In this document: in pieces, positions 9,589 to 18,455 of the stretch
Layout: every line of letters starts with the position of its first letter
How positions within the stretch are numbered: position 1 is the first letter of the stretch
Source of the DNA: Hypsibius dujardini
Taxonomy: Eukaryota; Tardigrada; Eutardigrada; Parachela; Hypsibiidae
NCBI GenBank assembly: GCA_001579985.1
Contig: LRSR01001910.1
Coordinates: 1-20,961 of the forward strand
Direction: 5' to 3'
DNA: 20,961 bases
The notes under the pieces: generated by a model
Told to the model about the DNA's origin: nothing
Seen by the model: only the letters and a program-made list of their open reading frames with translations
Databases searched by the model: none
Position numbers and translations under genes: made by a program

Positions 9589-10191
9589 AGGGAGGTTGAA
9601 GCATTTCGGCGTAGAATTAGCGTATGAAAAGTGTACGCTTGTTCTACGGAAGGCAGGTTGAAGCATTCGGCGTAGCGTTAACGTAAAGGTAACCGTAAAC
9701 AATGCCCTCCTTTAATTCATTTTTGGAAAATACCAGATCGTAAAACCGAATATTTTTGCAATTTCTTCATTCGATTTCTTTTTCTCATGTCTCTGTTTCC
9801 TATCAGGAAGTACAAATCCCTTCTGTTGGCCTACGCGAATAGTCTTTTAACGGACGAAGAGTTTAATTACTCGAACGGTGGCATGTGCGACAAAAATTGG
9901 CTTCTTAATTTTCTATTTCAGTCAAGTTCATCGTTTTCTACAACCCAGGTGGCTAGTTGCCACTGTTGCTTAGAATTTTGAGTCAAATTCCAGTAAATTG
10001 ACCAGGGTTAAGTATACTGAGTTGTCCTTAAGCCGTGCTTACGTCACCGCGTAAGGCCCACTGCTCCTTACGACGGGGGTAAAGCAGCGGCGTAAGAGGT
10101 AAGTTTGGCCACGCCCGCGCACGATTTCAATTGGTCCATTTCCTTACGTTTACTCTTACGCTACTCTTACGCGAGTTGCTTCGACCTCTCT
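9589..10191. mobile_element. TIR element, copy 2, inverted relative to copy 1
   Basis: The ends AGGGAGGTTGAAGCA and (inverted) AGAGAGGTCGAAGCA are flanked by ATT on both sides, matching the element at 4782-5483 in opposite orientation. Repeated CGTAAG/CTTACG motifs lie near both ends. This copy is longer. A stretch near 9776-9900 absent from copy 1 contains a frame from ATG 9787 reading MSLFPIRKYKSLLLAYANSL and then LTDEEF. That is similar in style to the N-terminus of some Harbinger transposases ('LLL..DEEF'). It is best explained as a non-autonomous derivative keeping a remnant of its parent. Confidence 0.75.
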
Positions 10192-10886
10192 ATTAGCCCC
10201 ACACCCGGTCTGAAGATGTCACGAATGTCACAGCACCTGTCCATAGGTAACACGATTATCCCTTGGTTAACTCGCCTTGCTGCCTACCTCGATAAATAGT
10301 AAATCACTGATGAACTGTTCGTTGGGTAGAAGTTGACGAAACGGGACAGACGACTGCTCTAAACGCTTTGCCCGATTTTGCTAACGGGCAACTGACTGAG
10401 GAAGCATCCAACGTCTTCCGTGCTGGCCGAGCATCTTCCGTGCTGACCGAGCATCTTCCGTGCTGACTGAGCATTCTTGTTCGTCATCCACCACAAGCCG
10501 TCCAATTCGATTCTGTTCATGGGTCGCATCTCTGATCCATCGGTTTTGACGTCCACTGCCTGAGCCAAACACACAGAAGGTGGATGCAGATAACAGTCCG
10601 GGTTGCTGGCAGCGTTTTGAGCCGTACTGTACGGTATACGAGCAGTAGTTGTCGTTAATAATGATACGGCATGTTCCAACCTGTAAATTGATCACTTGAG
10701 ATTGCTGGTGAGAACACATTAGACAAATCCACTTATTACAGGAGTGTGGGAAACAGCGAACGGTTCGATGAATCATACTTTATCATACTCATATTTGCAA
10801 AGAACTGACAAGGATTGCGTACAAATCACGGGGCTTTACTGATTCACTTAAAAATGATACCGCTACTGTATGGAACGGTAAATTGT
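10192..10886. other. Intergenic region with a short tandem repeat
   Basis: No convincing gene. Minus-strand frames of 106 and 131 codons overlap here, but they run through the 20-bp tandem repeat and have no recognisable domain. This is the 3' side of the minus-strand gene ending at 10887. Confidence 0.4.
10412..10471. repeat. 20-bp tandem repeat, three copies
   Basis: The unit CATCTTCCGTGCTGACCGAG repeats three times with one to three changes per copy. Twenty is not a multiple of three, so a frame through it changes register, which argues against coding. Confidence 0.85.
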
Positions 10887-12314
10887 CTATTCAAGGAGAG
10901 GTCTACGTTGAGAATGCTTCGTATTGGGCTTCGGCTCTACTTTGGCCGTGTGCTTCGGCTCTACTGTGGCCGTAACGCTTGCGTCGACCGCCTTGGCTGC
11001 TGTAGAACTTGAGCTTGAACTTGCCATGAGCGCTTCCTTAATCAATCCCGTATTATCATTGTCCGCTAAATACGTCACGTATTCCTCATAGCCATTTGTA
11101 TCCGGCTCAGCTCGCCGAAATGACACCCCGTTGTATTTGTCATTTCGATCCAGAATCTACAACCCAGCGGAAACGTCTTTTTACCGTCGAAAAGTGTGAC
11201 CACTCATTAAGGACTGCGCAAAAGTTCTTACTTCTTTTATACGGTCCACAGTGGCAGTGACTTCGCTGCCGAATTTGTTCCTCAGCGCAAAGGGTTCCTT
11301 ATCGTTATAATGAACGACCTCCACCGCCGCGTCCTCCCGACCGCGGCAGCTGCAGCCCCGTTCAAGGTCACGGTCCTTGCGGCAGAATTTGTTCTTATAA
11401 TCCGTAGTTTGCTCCTCCATTTGCTTCTTGGCTGCGATAAGACGCTTGATGATGCCGGGATTGCGGTTGGGCTGGAGCTTAAGGAAGGTACAAAAATCGT
11501 TGCTCAACGTGCTAAACTTCAGTAGAATTTATATGTAAAGTGCAAAAATACTTACCGGGAGAGCAGCAGTGGAAGCTAGGGGTAGATTGGCGGCGATGTA
11601 AAAGGCCAATTTTGGCCCATCATCCGTGCCTTTTCCCCCCTGAAGTTTGCCCAGTTCCAGGTTGAGTTCGCCGTAAAAGAGCAGACTCTCCGTCAGCACG
11701 TCCGGTGGGAGCCAGAGACTGTCCACCTTGTAGATGTTACCCAGCTCATCCATGAGGAAATGATCGACAGCGTTTCGCAGGAGCAGGAAGCACCTGAAAA
11801 AGCAGTTGCGGTAATCGATGTGAAGGGCACCTTCAAATTTGGTGAGACCTCGGAGGTCTATCAATACCCATTACCGAAGACAACGCTTTTGACAAGCCTC
11901 CACGAAAAAAGGACCGTTCGCGTGTGTCAAGGTAGGTTGGTCTCCCAGTGGGTCTGGGACGCCTGGATTGATTTCGCGCCATAAATCCGTTCGAAAACGG
12001 GGCGGATCAAGTGAGGGCACTTTCTCGCGGTCGCCTGCCCGTTTATATCTGTTGAGAGAGAGAGCATACATCTTTCAGTGGTAAAGTGTGGGGCGACTTG
12101 CTGATATTTAATTGCAAAATTGCTAATATCTAGGACCTTCGTGTTGACACAATTCAGAGCTAGTGGCCTAAACTTTTTCAAAGAATCCAAACGTTTACAC
12201 CTTTGGCTCTCAACTACAACCACCCCACCCCCCAGATCGTCACGTCAGATGTATATGAAGAGAAAGCAGAATTATAAGAAGGGATGCGGTTGATTTACCC
12301 GATTTCGACGACAT
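10887..12314 (-). CDS. Unrecognised five-exon protein with signal-like N-terminus
   Basis: Minus-strand join: exon 1 12314-12244, exon 2 12048-11875, exon 3 11793-11556, exon 4 11516-11232 (or from 11477), exon 5 11156-10887. Phases agree throughout (2, 2, 0, 0), giving 345 residues, or 332 with the alternative acceptor CTTCCTTAAG. That alternative makes intron 3 78 bp instead of an improbably short 39 bp, so it may be the real one. Acceptors CTCTCTCTCAACAG and CTGCTTTTTCAG are strong. The exon 1 donor (GTGACG) is weak, so the start is the least certain part. Residues 1-23 look like a signal peptide or anchor (MSSKSGKSTASLLIILLSLH). The middle includes FLMDELGNIYKVDSLWLPPD and AFYIAANLPLAST; exon 4 is charged, with CSCRGRED. 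The tail is Ser-rich with an 8-residue repeat, TATVEPKH/TAKVEPKP, then a basic end. I recognise no family. Confidence 0.6.
10926..10973 (-). repeat. In-frame 24-bp coding repeat, two copies
   Basis: Two copies of an 8-codon unit (TATVEPKH and TAKVEPKP) lie in the last exon of the gene above. They differ at two residues. The frame is preserved, which supports that exon being translated. Confidence 0.7.
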
Positions 12315-12412
12315 CGCTATCCCTTTGTTCCGGTCCGTAGTGCGTCACGTCTAGAAGGTGTCAAAAAGGCTGAAACTTCAGTCTATACTCGTACTGTAAG
12401 GTTGTTCACACC

Positions 12413-12640
12413 CAGTGGCGCGCCGACGGGGGGTGTTTTGTTGATCTAAACCCCCCCCCCCCTCGAAAGTAAAAAAAAGTGCCCTAAGGGTCTCCCATTC
12501 AGAGAAAAACACCGTGATTGAGAATTGTCATGCAATACTCCCCCCCTTACGTTCTATCGGAAATATTTCGGATGCAATATAAAATTTATGCTGTTGGAAA
12601 AAATAACACCCCCTTCAAACCAAAGCTCGGCGCGCCACTG
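12413..12640. mobile_element. hAT-like MITE with 8-bp target duplication
   Basis: The terminal inverted repeats are CAGTGGCGCGCCGA on the left and TCGGCGCGCCACTG on the right. They are flanked by TTCACACC (12405-12412) and CTCACACC (12641-12648), a 7/8 match expected of an 8-bp duplication. CAGTGGCG-type ends and 8-bp duplications are hallmarks of hAT elements. Inside each end is a C- or G-rich run. The 228-bp length and lack of coding make it a MITE. It lies upstream of the start of the gene at 10887-12314. Confidence 0.9.
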
Positions 12641-12770
12641 CTCACACCAAATAAGATTGGTATTATACAAACGTACAGTAAACGTGATCCAGTGGAGTCC
12701 GAAATCTGAATACAGCAATATATACTAGGGATGGATCTTTAAGCCGGACTTTAAGCAATCTAGGGATGCG

Positions 12771-13295
12771 CTACACGTACCCGAACACATCTCGCACTTG
12801 CTGCTCTTCAAGATCATTGGTCAGTCGAGTGATTTGGGGCAATTGGTCGAGAATCCGTAAGACGTCCATCTGGCCTTCGTTGGCATTTTCATAATCTAAA
12901 GAGAACAAAAGTACCCGATCGTTGAAGCAGTTCACGCAATGGCTCTACCAAGCAATGGCTCTACCATGGCATACAGGTATACCTTGGGGTATCCCACAGG
13001 GGCGACAGGCGCAAGCGCGGCAGCATAGACACTCTCGAAAACAGAACGGGTAGAGGACCCGCAGCAGCTTAAATGCCGTCAGGATGAATGCTCCCGCGGC
13101 GAGGGCCTCCACACTGCACATGAGCCATACTTTGTAGGTGATGGAGGAGTCCTCGCTGAGATGCCAATAAGCAAACGTCAGGAAAGCGAAATTGACGATA
13201 AACAAAAAAATAAGTCTGCCGATGAGGCGGAAGTGCTTGATGCCCAGAAAGTGGAAGAGGCGTATGAAACAGTTTCTGGGAGAGACGTGGGCCAT
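12771..13295 (-). CDS. Small two-TM protein with juxtamembrane Cys cluster
   Basis: Two exons on the minus strand, 13295-12983 and 12895-12771, with an 87-bp GT-AG intron (donor CAAG/GTATAC, acceptor TTCTCTTTAG). The junction is phase 1 and makes GIPQ-D-YENANEGQ. The product is 145 residues. ATG 13295 has an ideal context (AAGATGG); an in-frame ATG at 13319 would add eight residues. Residues about 24-44 (LIGRLIFLFIVNFAFLTFAY) and 56-82 are hydrophobic and probably membrane-spanning. They are followed by seven cysteines between 85 and 100 (C-x3-C-x-C-C-x2-C-x-C-x2-C). The tail (105-145) is acidic/helical and soluble. The Cys cluster at the membrane face suggests S-acylation or metal binding; that is inference. 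I recognise no family. It is transcribed in the same direction as the gene at 10887-12314, with a MITE between them. Confidence 0.7.
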
Positions 13296-13427
13296 CTTGT
13301 GAGAATAGCATTTATTCATGCAATGATATCATGGCGCTTATAGCAGAGCTCTTCCAAACTGTAAATTAAGGCACAGCTCATGTTTACGTCGGCTATAATC
13401 TAATCGTACCGCTACATGCGAACAATT

Positions 13428-13856
13428 GTGTACACCTCTAGTCGGAAAAATCGGGACGCTCGATTTGTCAAGAGGCAATTTTTCACCACACGACTGCAAG
13501 CTATACGAAAGAGTGCTTTGATTTGAGGCCACAAGATTTCGCTGTGCATTGCGCACCACAGCTTTCACTCTGCTGACAAGAGTATTTAATTCACCGGAAA
13601 GAATGGGAAGTCGTAAACGGTGAAACAAAGCATCGTAGCATTAAAAAAAACGGTTTACGTCTTCCCATTCTTTCCGGTGAATTAAATACTCTTGTCGGCA
13701 GAGTGAAAGCTGTGGTGCGCAATGCACAGTGAAATCTTGTGGTCAACTATTTCCGCCTCAAATCAAAGCACTTTTTTGTATAGTCTGCAGCCGTGTGGTG
13801 GAAAATTGCCTCTTGACAAATCGAGTGTCCCAATTTTTCTAACCAGAAGTGTACAC
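13428..13856. repeat. Foldback element of about 430 bp
   Basis: Left arm about 13428-13625 and right arm about 13650-13856 are reverse complements with few changes. The ends are GTGTACACCTCTAGTCGG and, inverted, GTGTACACTTCTGGTTAG. The central part includes GAATGGGAAGTCGTAAACGG on the left and the matching CGTCTTCCCATTC on the right, with a loop of about 25 bases. No coding content is likely: frames across the arms are mirror images. Confidence 0.85.
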
Positions 13857-14683
13857 GTACGTTTAGTTGAAATATTTATGACCCTAACCTGCGAAGGAGG
13901 CGCCTTTCCAAGTTATCTGCTGTAATTTAGTAAGTGTAAACTATGGCAGTAGTTGGAGTTAATTGTGCAGCGAGCTTTTGGGCGAGTGGGCGGCGGTCGG
14001 TGGGACTAACGACTTTCTGCGGTGCTCAATTCGAGCATGATCTCCCTGTGTATATTCTCTCCTCTGTTGGTGAGCTGCAGCCTGCGTCGGCCGAGTTTCA
14101 GTGGACACATTTTCATTCTGAATGTTCACTTCGTTCGAGTTGTGAGTTTACTGTTGGGGTGTTACCTCGATTACTCGCGCAATAAAACGGCAAATAACCC
14201 CCTGGATCGGTTTCTATCCCTCTCTTTGTGTGGTAATGAATGGCGAGCGCCACACAATTAATTTCCGTTAAATTGGGGGGGGGGGTTAGTTCCCAATCAA
14301 ATACAGAACTGTATTTGTATATTTCCTTTCACTGATGGTTGCGTCTAGTGGTTTATGCTGCTCCTATCGCTTGCGGCCTTGAACCAGCCAACGTCCGAGG
14401 CTGTGTTTCACGAGGCTTTCTATCGTGAATACGGCGATTCGTTGTGGTGAATTGCGGCGGCGATTTTTGTTTCGTTTTGCGAGGTTGTGTTTTATTTATG
14501 AAGCAAAGAAGAGCAATGCTTTCTGCGCAATGTAGAAATGTACTTCTACAATGTACCAGCCTTCGTCGCGCTACAAGTATTGATGTCATATGTACAGAAT
14601 AATCCAGATATTAATTCGTCTACGTCAGAAGCATTCACTGTTTATGCAGTTCACAGGTCGAACAGTAATCGTTCACACGCAGT
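13857..14683. other. Gene-poor region
   Basis: Plus-strand frames of 79-80 codons at 13943-14261 have no recognisable domain, start context or splice partners. AATAAA occurs near 14181 on the plus strand and an 11-base G run near 14273. I can support no gene. Confidence 0.4.
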
Positions 14684-15031
14684 TCATCGTGCTGTTCCAC
14701 CACCAATGGCGTTGTAAAGATGCGGCTGATTCACGTAGAACCACGCCAGAACATTGACCGTCGCGGCATGTGCCGTTGAGGGAGGCTGACTCTTTCGAAA
14801 CAGCTCCACCGCCTCGGGAAAGGTCCGAAAGGGTGTCCTCCACGGGAAGGTTCTCGGGTGGAGAACGGTGTGATCGCGCAGAGCCTGTCCATTGATCAGG
14901 ATGAAGTCCGTTACGTCCTTCGCGTCGTCAGGCGGAAGAAGGTGCTGTCCCCTCAAGTTCTTACCTCCTCTTTGTAGTCTAGCGGCTTCCTTACGAGACT
15001 GCTCCAAAAACTTGCGAAATGGTTCTGGCAT
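14684..15031 (-). CDS. Hypothetical 115-aa protein
   Basis: A single minus-strand frame from ATG 15031 (context AACGATGC) to TGA at 14684. The N-terminus is charged and helical (MPEPFRKFLEQSRKEAARLQ), followed by ILINGQALRDHTVLHPRTFP and AVELFRKSQPP, then a more hydrophobic end (VNVLAWFYVNQPHLYNAIGG). No signal peptide or TM segment stands out. Composition looks coding, with balanced codon use and no low complexity. The possible GTAAGA donor near 14963 has no sensible acceptor (the nearest would make a 22-nt intron), so I keep it as one exon. It diverges from the plus-strand gene starting at 15515. I do not recognise the family; it could be one exon of a larger gene. Confidence 0.5.
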   Translation of the reverse strand: MPEPFRKFLEQSRKEAARLQRGGKNLRGQHLLPPDDAKDVTDFILINGQALRDHTVLHPRTFPWRTPFRTFPEAVELFRKSQPPSTAHAATVNVLAWFYVNQPHLYNAIGGGTAR

Positions 15032-15514
15032 CGTTATTCGTCTCTTTGGAAGGGGTAAAGGTGCTTAAAAGGGAAGGCGGACAGTCAAAATGAGATTGCA
15101 ACCAGTACAAGCTTTTCGCAAGAGCGCACATACCGTGGTGTTTATTCGGTAAACGTTTCCCGGGGTGGCTCTGTCTGAGAATGTTCGAGAATGTTCGAAG
15201 TAACAGCAAAATGGAATCAGAAAAGCGTTCAACATGGGTATCGCACGGTTCTGCGCAGAATGCTCGGTGACTCACGTGTTCCCATGACTTTGTGACGTCT
15301 TGATTTTCCCTTTCTTATCGTGGAAGCGAGCGTCACTCGTAATCAGTGTCGTGCGACAAAGGCTCATATCCTCCTGGTTCCTCACTCATATGAGTAAGCG
15401 TGCGAATTTATTTAGCCCTGTGATCATTCTGTTTTGAGTAATAATATTGGAACACCTCGTCCTCAATCGAGGCATCCACGCTTCTTCGTATTCGCAAAGC
15501 ACAGCATCGGAAAA

Positions 15515-15976
15515 ATGACATTAAAGCCTGTTAAATGGAATGTCTTGGTAGCTGACTACGTTATGGAAAACAGTACACCGGAATACTTGAAAGGATATAA
15601 AGATCAAGAAATGTAAGTTGTCTGGTTTGAAGACTGCCACAATTGTGTGTATACATCTCTCCCTGTCATTTTCCCTGGTAGTGACGTGTTTATGCGGTAT
15701 GTGGCCGGACGACGAGGCCTGCAAAGAGAACCTTCAACTATGCGTGATCTTTGGGTGGATCTCGCCAGCTACGTGCACACGAAAGAGGAAGCCTCCTACA
15801 ATCGTGAAAGACAGTTGAAAATGCTGGATCATCTCCTTCTGGTGGTCGAGGGTTTCGATGTCGACCTCTTCGTACTCCCTCAGCCGCCGGACGGGAGGAA
15901 GTTATGCGATGACATAAAGAATAGTGGACGTCTCGTCGAGCGGATTGAGAAGTGGAAGAAAAGCAAGCTTACATAA
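15515..15976 (+). CDS. Hypothetical two-exon 130-aa protein
   Basis: Exon 1 15515-15612, exon 2 15682-15976. The 69-bp intron has a consensus donor GTAAGT and the acceptor TTCCCTGGTAG. The junction is phase 2 (AT|T, Ile) and keeps the frame open. ATG 15515 has purines upstream (GGAAAAATGA). The N-terminus is MTLKPVKWNVLVADYVMENS. The rest is strongly helical and charged (YVHTKEEASYNRERQLKMLD, LLLVVEGFDVDLFVLPQPPD) with a basic end (RIEKWKKSKLT). No signal peptide or TM segment; probably soluble. Family not recognised. Its start lies 484 bp from the divergent ATG at 15031, so the two may share a promoter region. Confidence 0.7.
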
Positions 15977-15984
15977 TTATTCAG

Positions 15985-16247
15985 TGAAAATTGAACCTTT
16001 TGTTTTTCCCGGAATTGTTGCATTTGTAGCTATCGCAGTTATGGTGCCATTTGTATGGGGGAAGAGTTGCGTGTTTAATGCACCCCACAATGGGAATTCT
16101 TTCGTGTGGTCTGACGAAGAGCAGAAGTATTTCCTTTACGAACATTTACATCGCCCGCACCGCGCTGTCGATCAAAGGTCAATGATTACTCGCATTATTG
16201 ATAAAAATTCCCTGACAGAGGCGCGGCTTGGTCGCTTGGACCGGTGA
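15985..16247 (+). CDS. Possible small single-pass membrane protein or extra exon
   Basis: After the sequence ATAATTATTCAG, which looks like a splice acceptor, a plus-strand frame runs to TGA at 16247. It encodes IEPFVFPGIVAFVAIAVMVP, a clear membrane segment, then a polar part with NGNSFVWSDEEQKYFLYEHL, RAVDQRSMITRIID and a basic end. The first ATG is at 16041, inside the hydrophobic part (68 codons), so an upstream start or splice partner is needed. It begins only eight bases after the stop of the preceding gene. It could be a second cistron processed by trans-splicing, or an alternative 3' exon of the preceding gene. Composition looks coding; identity unknown. Confidence 0.4.
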
Positions 16248-16557
16248 GGGGGGGGGGCAGGTGCGAGATTTTCAATTTTCAGTTGAAATCTACGGTTCTG
16301 ACATGAAAGCATGGATTAAAGCGCAGTTTTTATCACGTAACTAATCGCAGTGACACTTTCAAGGGCAGTGTTTGTCTTGTTTCCGTCTAGAATGAACTGG
16401 CATGAATGCACCCGCCAAATCGTCCAAGACAATTGCTTGTGTACAGTACAGAGGAAAGGCAATAGCAAAACGCATTTCTTTAGAGCTCACCCAGACAGAC
16501 AGACAGACAGACAGATAGATGAACAGACAGACAGACAGACAGACAGATAGCAGATAT
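16248..16557. other. Intergenic region with microsatellite
   Basis: Apart from an eight-base G run near 16248 and the CAGA repeat at 16492-16550, I see no gene. I looked specifically for the missing TM5-TM7 exons of the minus-strand GPCR fragment and found none. Confidence 0.4.
16492..16550. repeat. (CAGA)n microsatellite
   Basis: About 59 bp of CAGA tetranucleotide repeats, interrupted once by GATAGATGAA. It lies at the 3' side of the GPCR fragment. Confidence 0.95.
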
Positions 16558-17609
16558 TCAGCACTGAGTAGGATGAGAGCTTATTCCGGCATACTTTGAA
16601 GGTGATACAGTGAATGAGCCAATCAGTTTTTGCAACAGGACGAAACCCTGCGTCTTCGTCGCCAAGGTAAGTGTAATGGTAGTACAGAAAATTGGATAGA
16701 ATATGGGAAATATGGCAGCTAAAATGGTGATATTTAGACAGATGATTCGTGCGGTCTTTGCAGTCTGCACCCAGCCAAATCTCATTGGGTTAACTACCGC
16801 AATCAAGCGAACCATGGAGAATGCAATGAGCGTCCTAAACAGAGCAACCCATTTCCGGGATATTTTCTACATGTACTCTTGCGAAAATTGACTTGTATCC
16901 GATGCATGGTCCGATACAAAAACGGATATCCGATGCATGATCCGATACAAAAACGGATATCCGATGCATGATCCGATACAAAAAACGGATATCCGATATA
17001 TGATCCGATACAACTAAATTGAGGCATTTTCGCACGAGGTATGGAACTTTTCACTTTGCAGAATTGGTCTGCAGACACTTACCAGTCACTGAGATTGACA
17101 AAGGTCCGGAATCCCCACTCATCCATGCCGTGGTGCTCGTTGTAACCCTTGGTAAAGGTGGGGTCGGAAAGTAGACTATCCGGCTTGCCGTCGGTTATAT
17201 ATAGCCGAACATTGTCCCATCTGTATTGCACGGTAAATTTTGAGATCATTCGTTGAGTCCAATAATGGCTAAATGTATCTGACTCAAACTCACAGAACAA
17301 CAATGTCCGCCACGGCTATGGTCATCAGGTAGACGATGGCACTCCGGAGGGGCTTCTCGTGTGCGAGCACCACCAGGCTAAGGGTGACATTGCACATTGG
17401 ACAATGCATTGCACATTGGACATTGCACACAGTGCAGCACGTCAAACGGATGGGAAAGATCACATTGAACACCATGTTTGATTGAGCGATTTGCTCTGCC
17501 GTATAGTCGAGGGTAGACACATTGACTGTGAGCATGACCGCGTCGATAGTGTTATTTACGCACCCCGTATTGGGGTTACTGCATTGGAAGTTAAATATGA
17601 CGTCCGTTC
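16558..17609 (-). pseudogene. Class A GPCR fragment (TM1-TM4 only)
   Basis: Three phase-matched minus-strand exons: 17609-17294, 17220-17083, and from 16834 down to at most 16558. Donors are GTGAGT and GTAAGT; acceptors are TTTTCTATTAG, CAATACAG and TTGCTCTGTTTAG. Exon a carries N-glycosylation sites, a TM1 interrupted by a Cys-rich repeat, and TM2 (RSAIVYLMTIAVADIVV). Exon b encodes a long first extracellular loop ending FVNLSD. Exon c starts WTLIAFSMVRLIAVVNPMRF, i.e. TM3 plus intracellular loop 2, with Val replacing the acidic residue of the DRY-type motif, then TM4 (ICLNITILAAIFPIFYPIFC). The frame ends soon after, with no TM5-TM7 found. Exon a is open upstream to an acceptor, so a 5' exon should exist; a signal-like exon near 17750-17960 fits only weakly. 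Missing TMs and a damaged TM1 suggest a decaying receptor. It lies head-to-head with the intact GPCR at 18456. Confidence 0.6.
16895..17013. repeat. 31-bp tandem repeat in a GPCR intron
   Basis: About four units of a 31-32 bp repeat, each containing ATCCGATGCATGATCCGATA and an A5-6 run. The ATCCGAT heptamer occurs twice per unit. The array lies in the intron between exons b and c of the GPCR fragment. Confidence 0.85.
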
Positions 17610-18455
17610 CTAATAGAAAATAACGATTTGAACATTTGCATTTTCCGGTGCGTTGTTATAGCCTCATATTTTCAGCGTAGAAATCAGTTATCGGAAAAGT
17701 ATATACTTCATTTGCATCAATCTCAAAGTAAAGTAGCCCGAGCATAATGACTACCGAAAAGGTACAACCCACTCACAGGTGCGGCACAAATTCGCAAATT
17801 TCTGCTGCAGACAACAGCAACCGTGACAATTGCGCACAAGAGAAAAGTCAATGGGATACGCTGTCGTTGGTGATTGTAGAATCTGCTAACTGTGAAAAGG
17901 CAAAAATGTTTACCTACTACGACCACAATAATAGTACAGAGTAAGATTTGCACTTCTCGCAATAACTGAATAGAGGGTTTTTCAACCCGTCGAGGATTCT
18001 TCTACGTCGCCTCGAAGCCTTCAGTTCGCGGACGGTGGCCTGAACTGTTTATGCGACACCGGGGGTGGGATTAATTTAAGTGCCACGAATTCCAGATATC
18101 ATCACGCGGTCACTGTTGGGCATCACTTCATGCAATGATGACAATGGTGGCATGATTGTCGCGGTAAAAATTCGCCAGGGAGGTTCCCGGTAAAGCTAAC
18201 TGCTATCCAGTTTCCCATTCGCCAGCTTCTCAGTACCATACATCGATCTAAGCCCCCAATTGGTGTGCTCACCGGAAATTGAAGACTCAACATTTCTAGT
18301 GCTGCGTAGGTTGGGGGGGTGGGAGATAATTGATTATCTTCAAAGACTTAAACATCCGCCTGAGCGGCTGCTATATACAGTTCATGTCAACGTCCTTCTT
18401 TCCCTTTTTTGCCATCACCTCTGGTCTCAAAAATTATAGCCAGCAAATTCGAAAT
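17610..18455. other. Region between the two divergent GPCR loci
   Basis: It holds upstream sequence for both receptors. On the minus strand, about 17780-17962 reads as a hydrophobic, signal-like stretch (IPLTFLLCAIVTVAVVC) ending at a GTGAGT donor. In that frame the phase (0) does not fit the next GPCR exon (phase 1), so I do not join them. In-frame with the GPCR at 18456 there is an earlier ATG (18384) with poor context. Confidence 0.35.

Noticed and set aside
9433-9702. 89-codon minus-strand frame
   Set aside because: It crosses the end of the MITE at 9589 and has no splice or start support.
10359-10776. Two overlapping minus-strand frames of 106 and 131 codons
   Set aside because: Both run through a 20-bp tandem repeat and share no recognisable domain; they are in different frames of the same repeat.
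13338-13925. Frames in the arms of the foldback element
   Set aside because: They are mirror images produced by the inverted repeat, not genes.
13943-14261. Two overlapping plus-strand frames of about 80 codons
   Set aside because: No start context, domain or splice partner; overlapping frames with equal openness suggest chance.
14940-14965. GTAAGA donor inside the 115-aa gene
   Set aside because: The nearest acceptor would make an intron of about 22 nt, too short to splice.
16895-17013. Possible CRISPR-like array
   Set aside because: The units are contiguous 31-bp tandem repeats with no unique spacers, inside an intron.
17723-17962. Signal-peptide exon for the GPCR fragment
   Set aside because: The GTGAGT donor is good, but in the signal-like frame the phase is 0 while the next GPCR exon needs phase 1.
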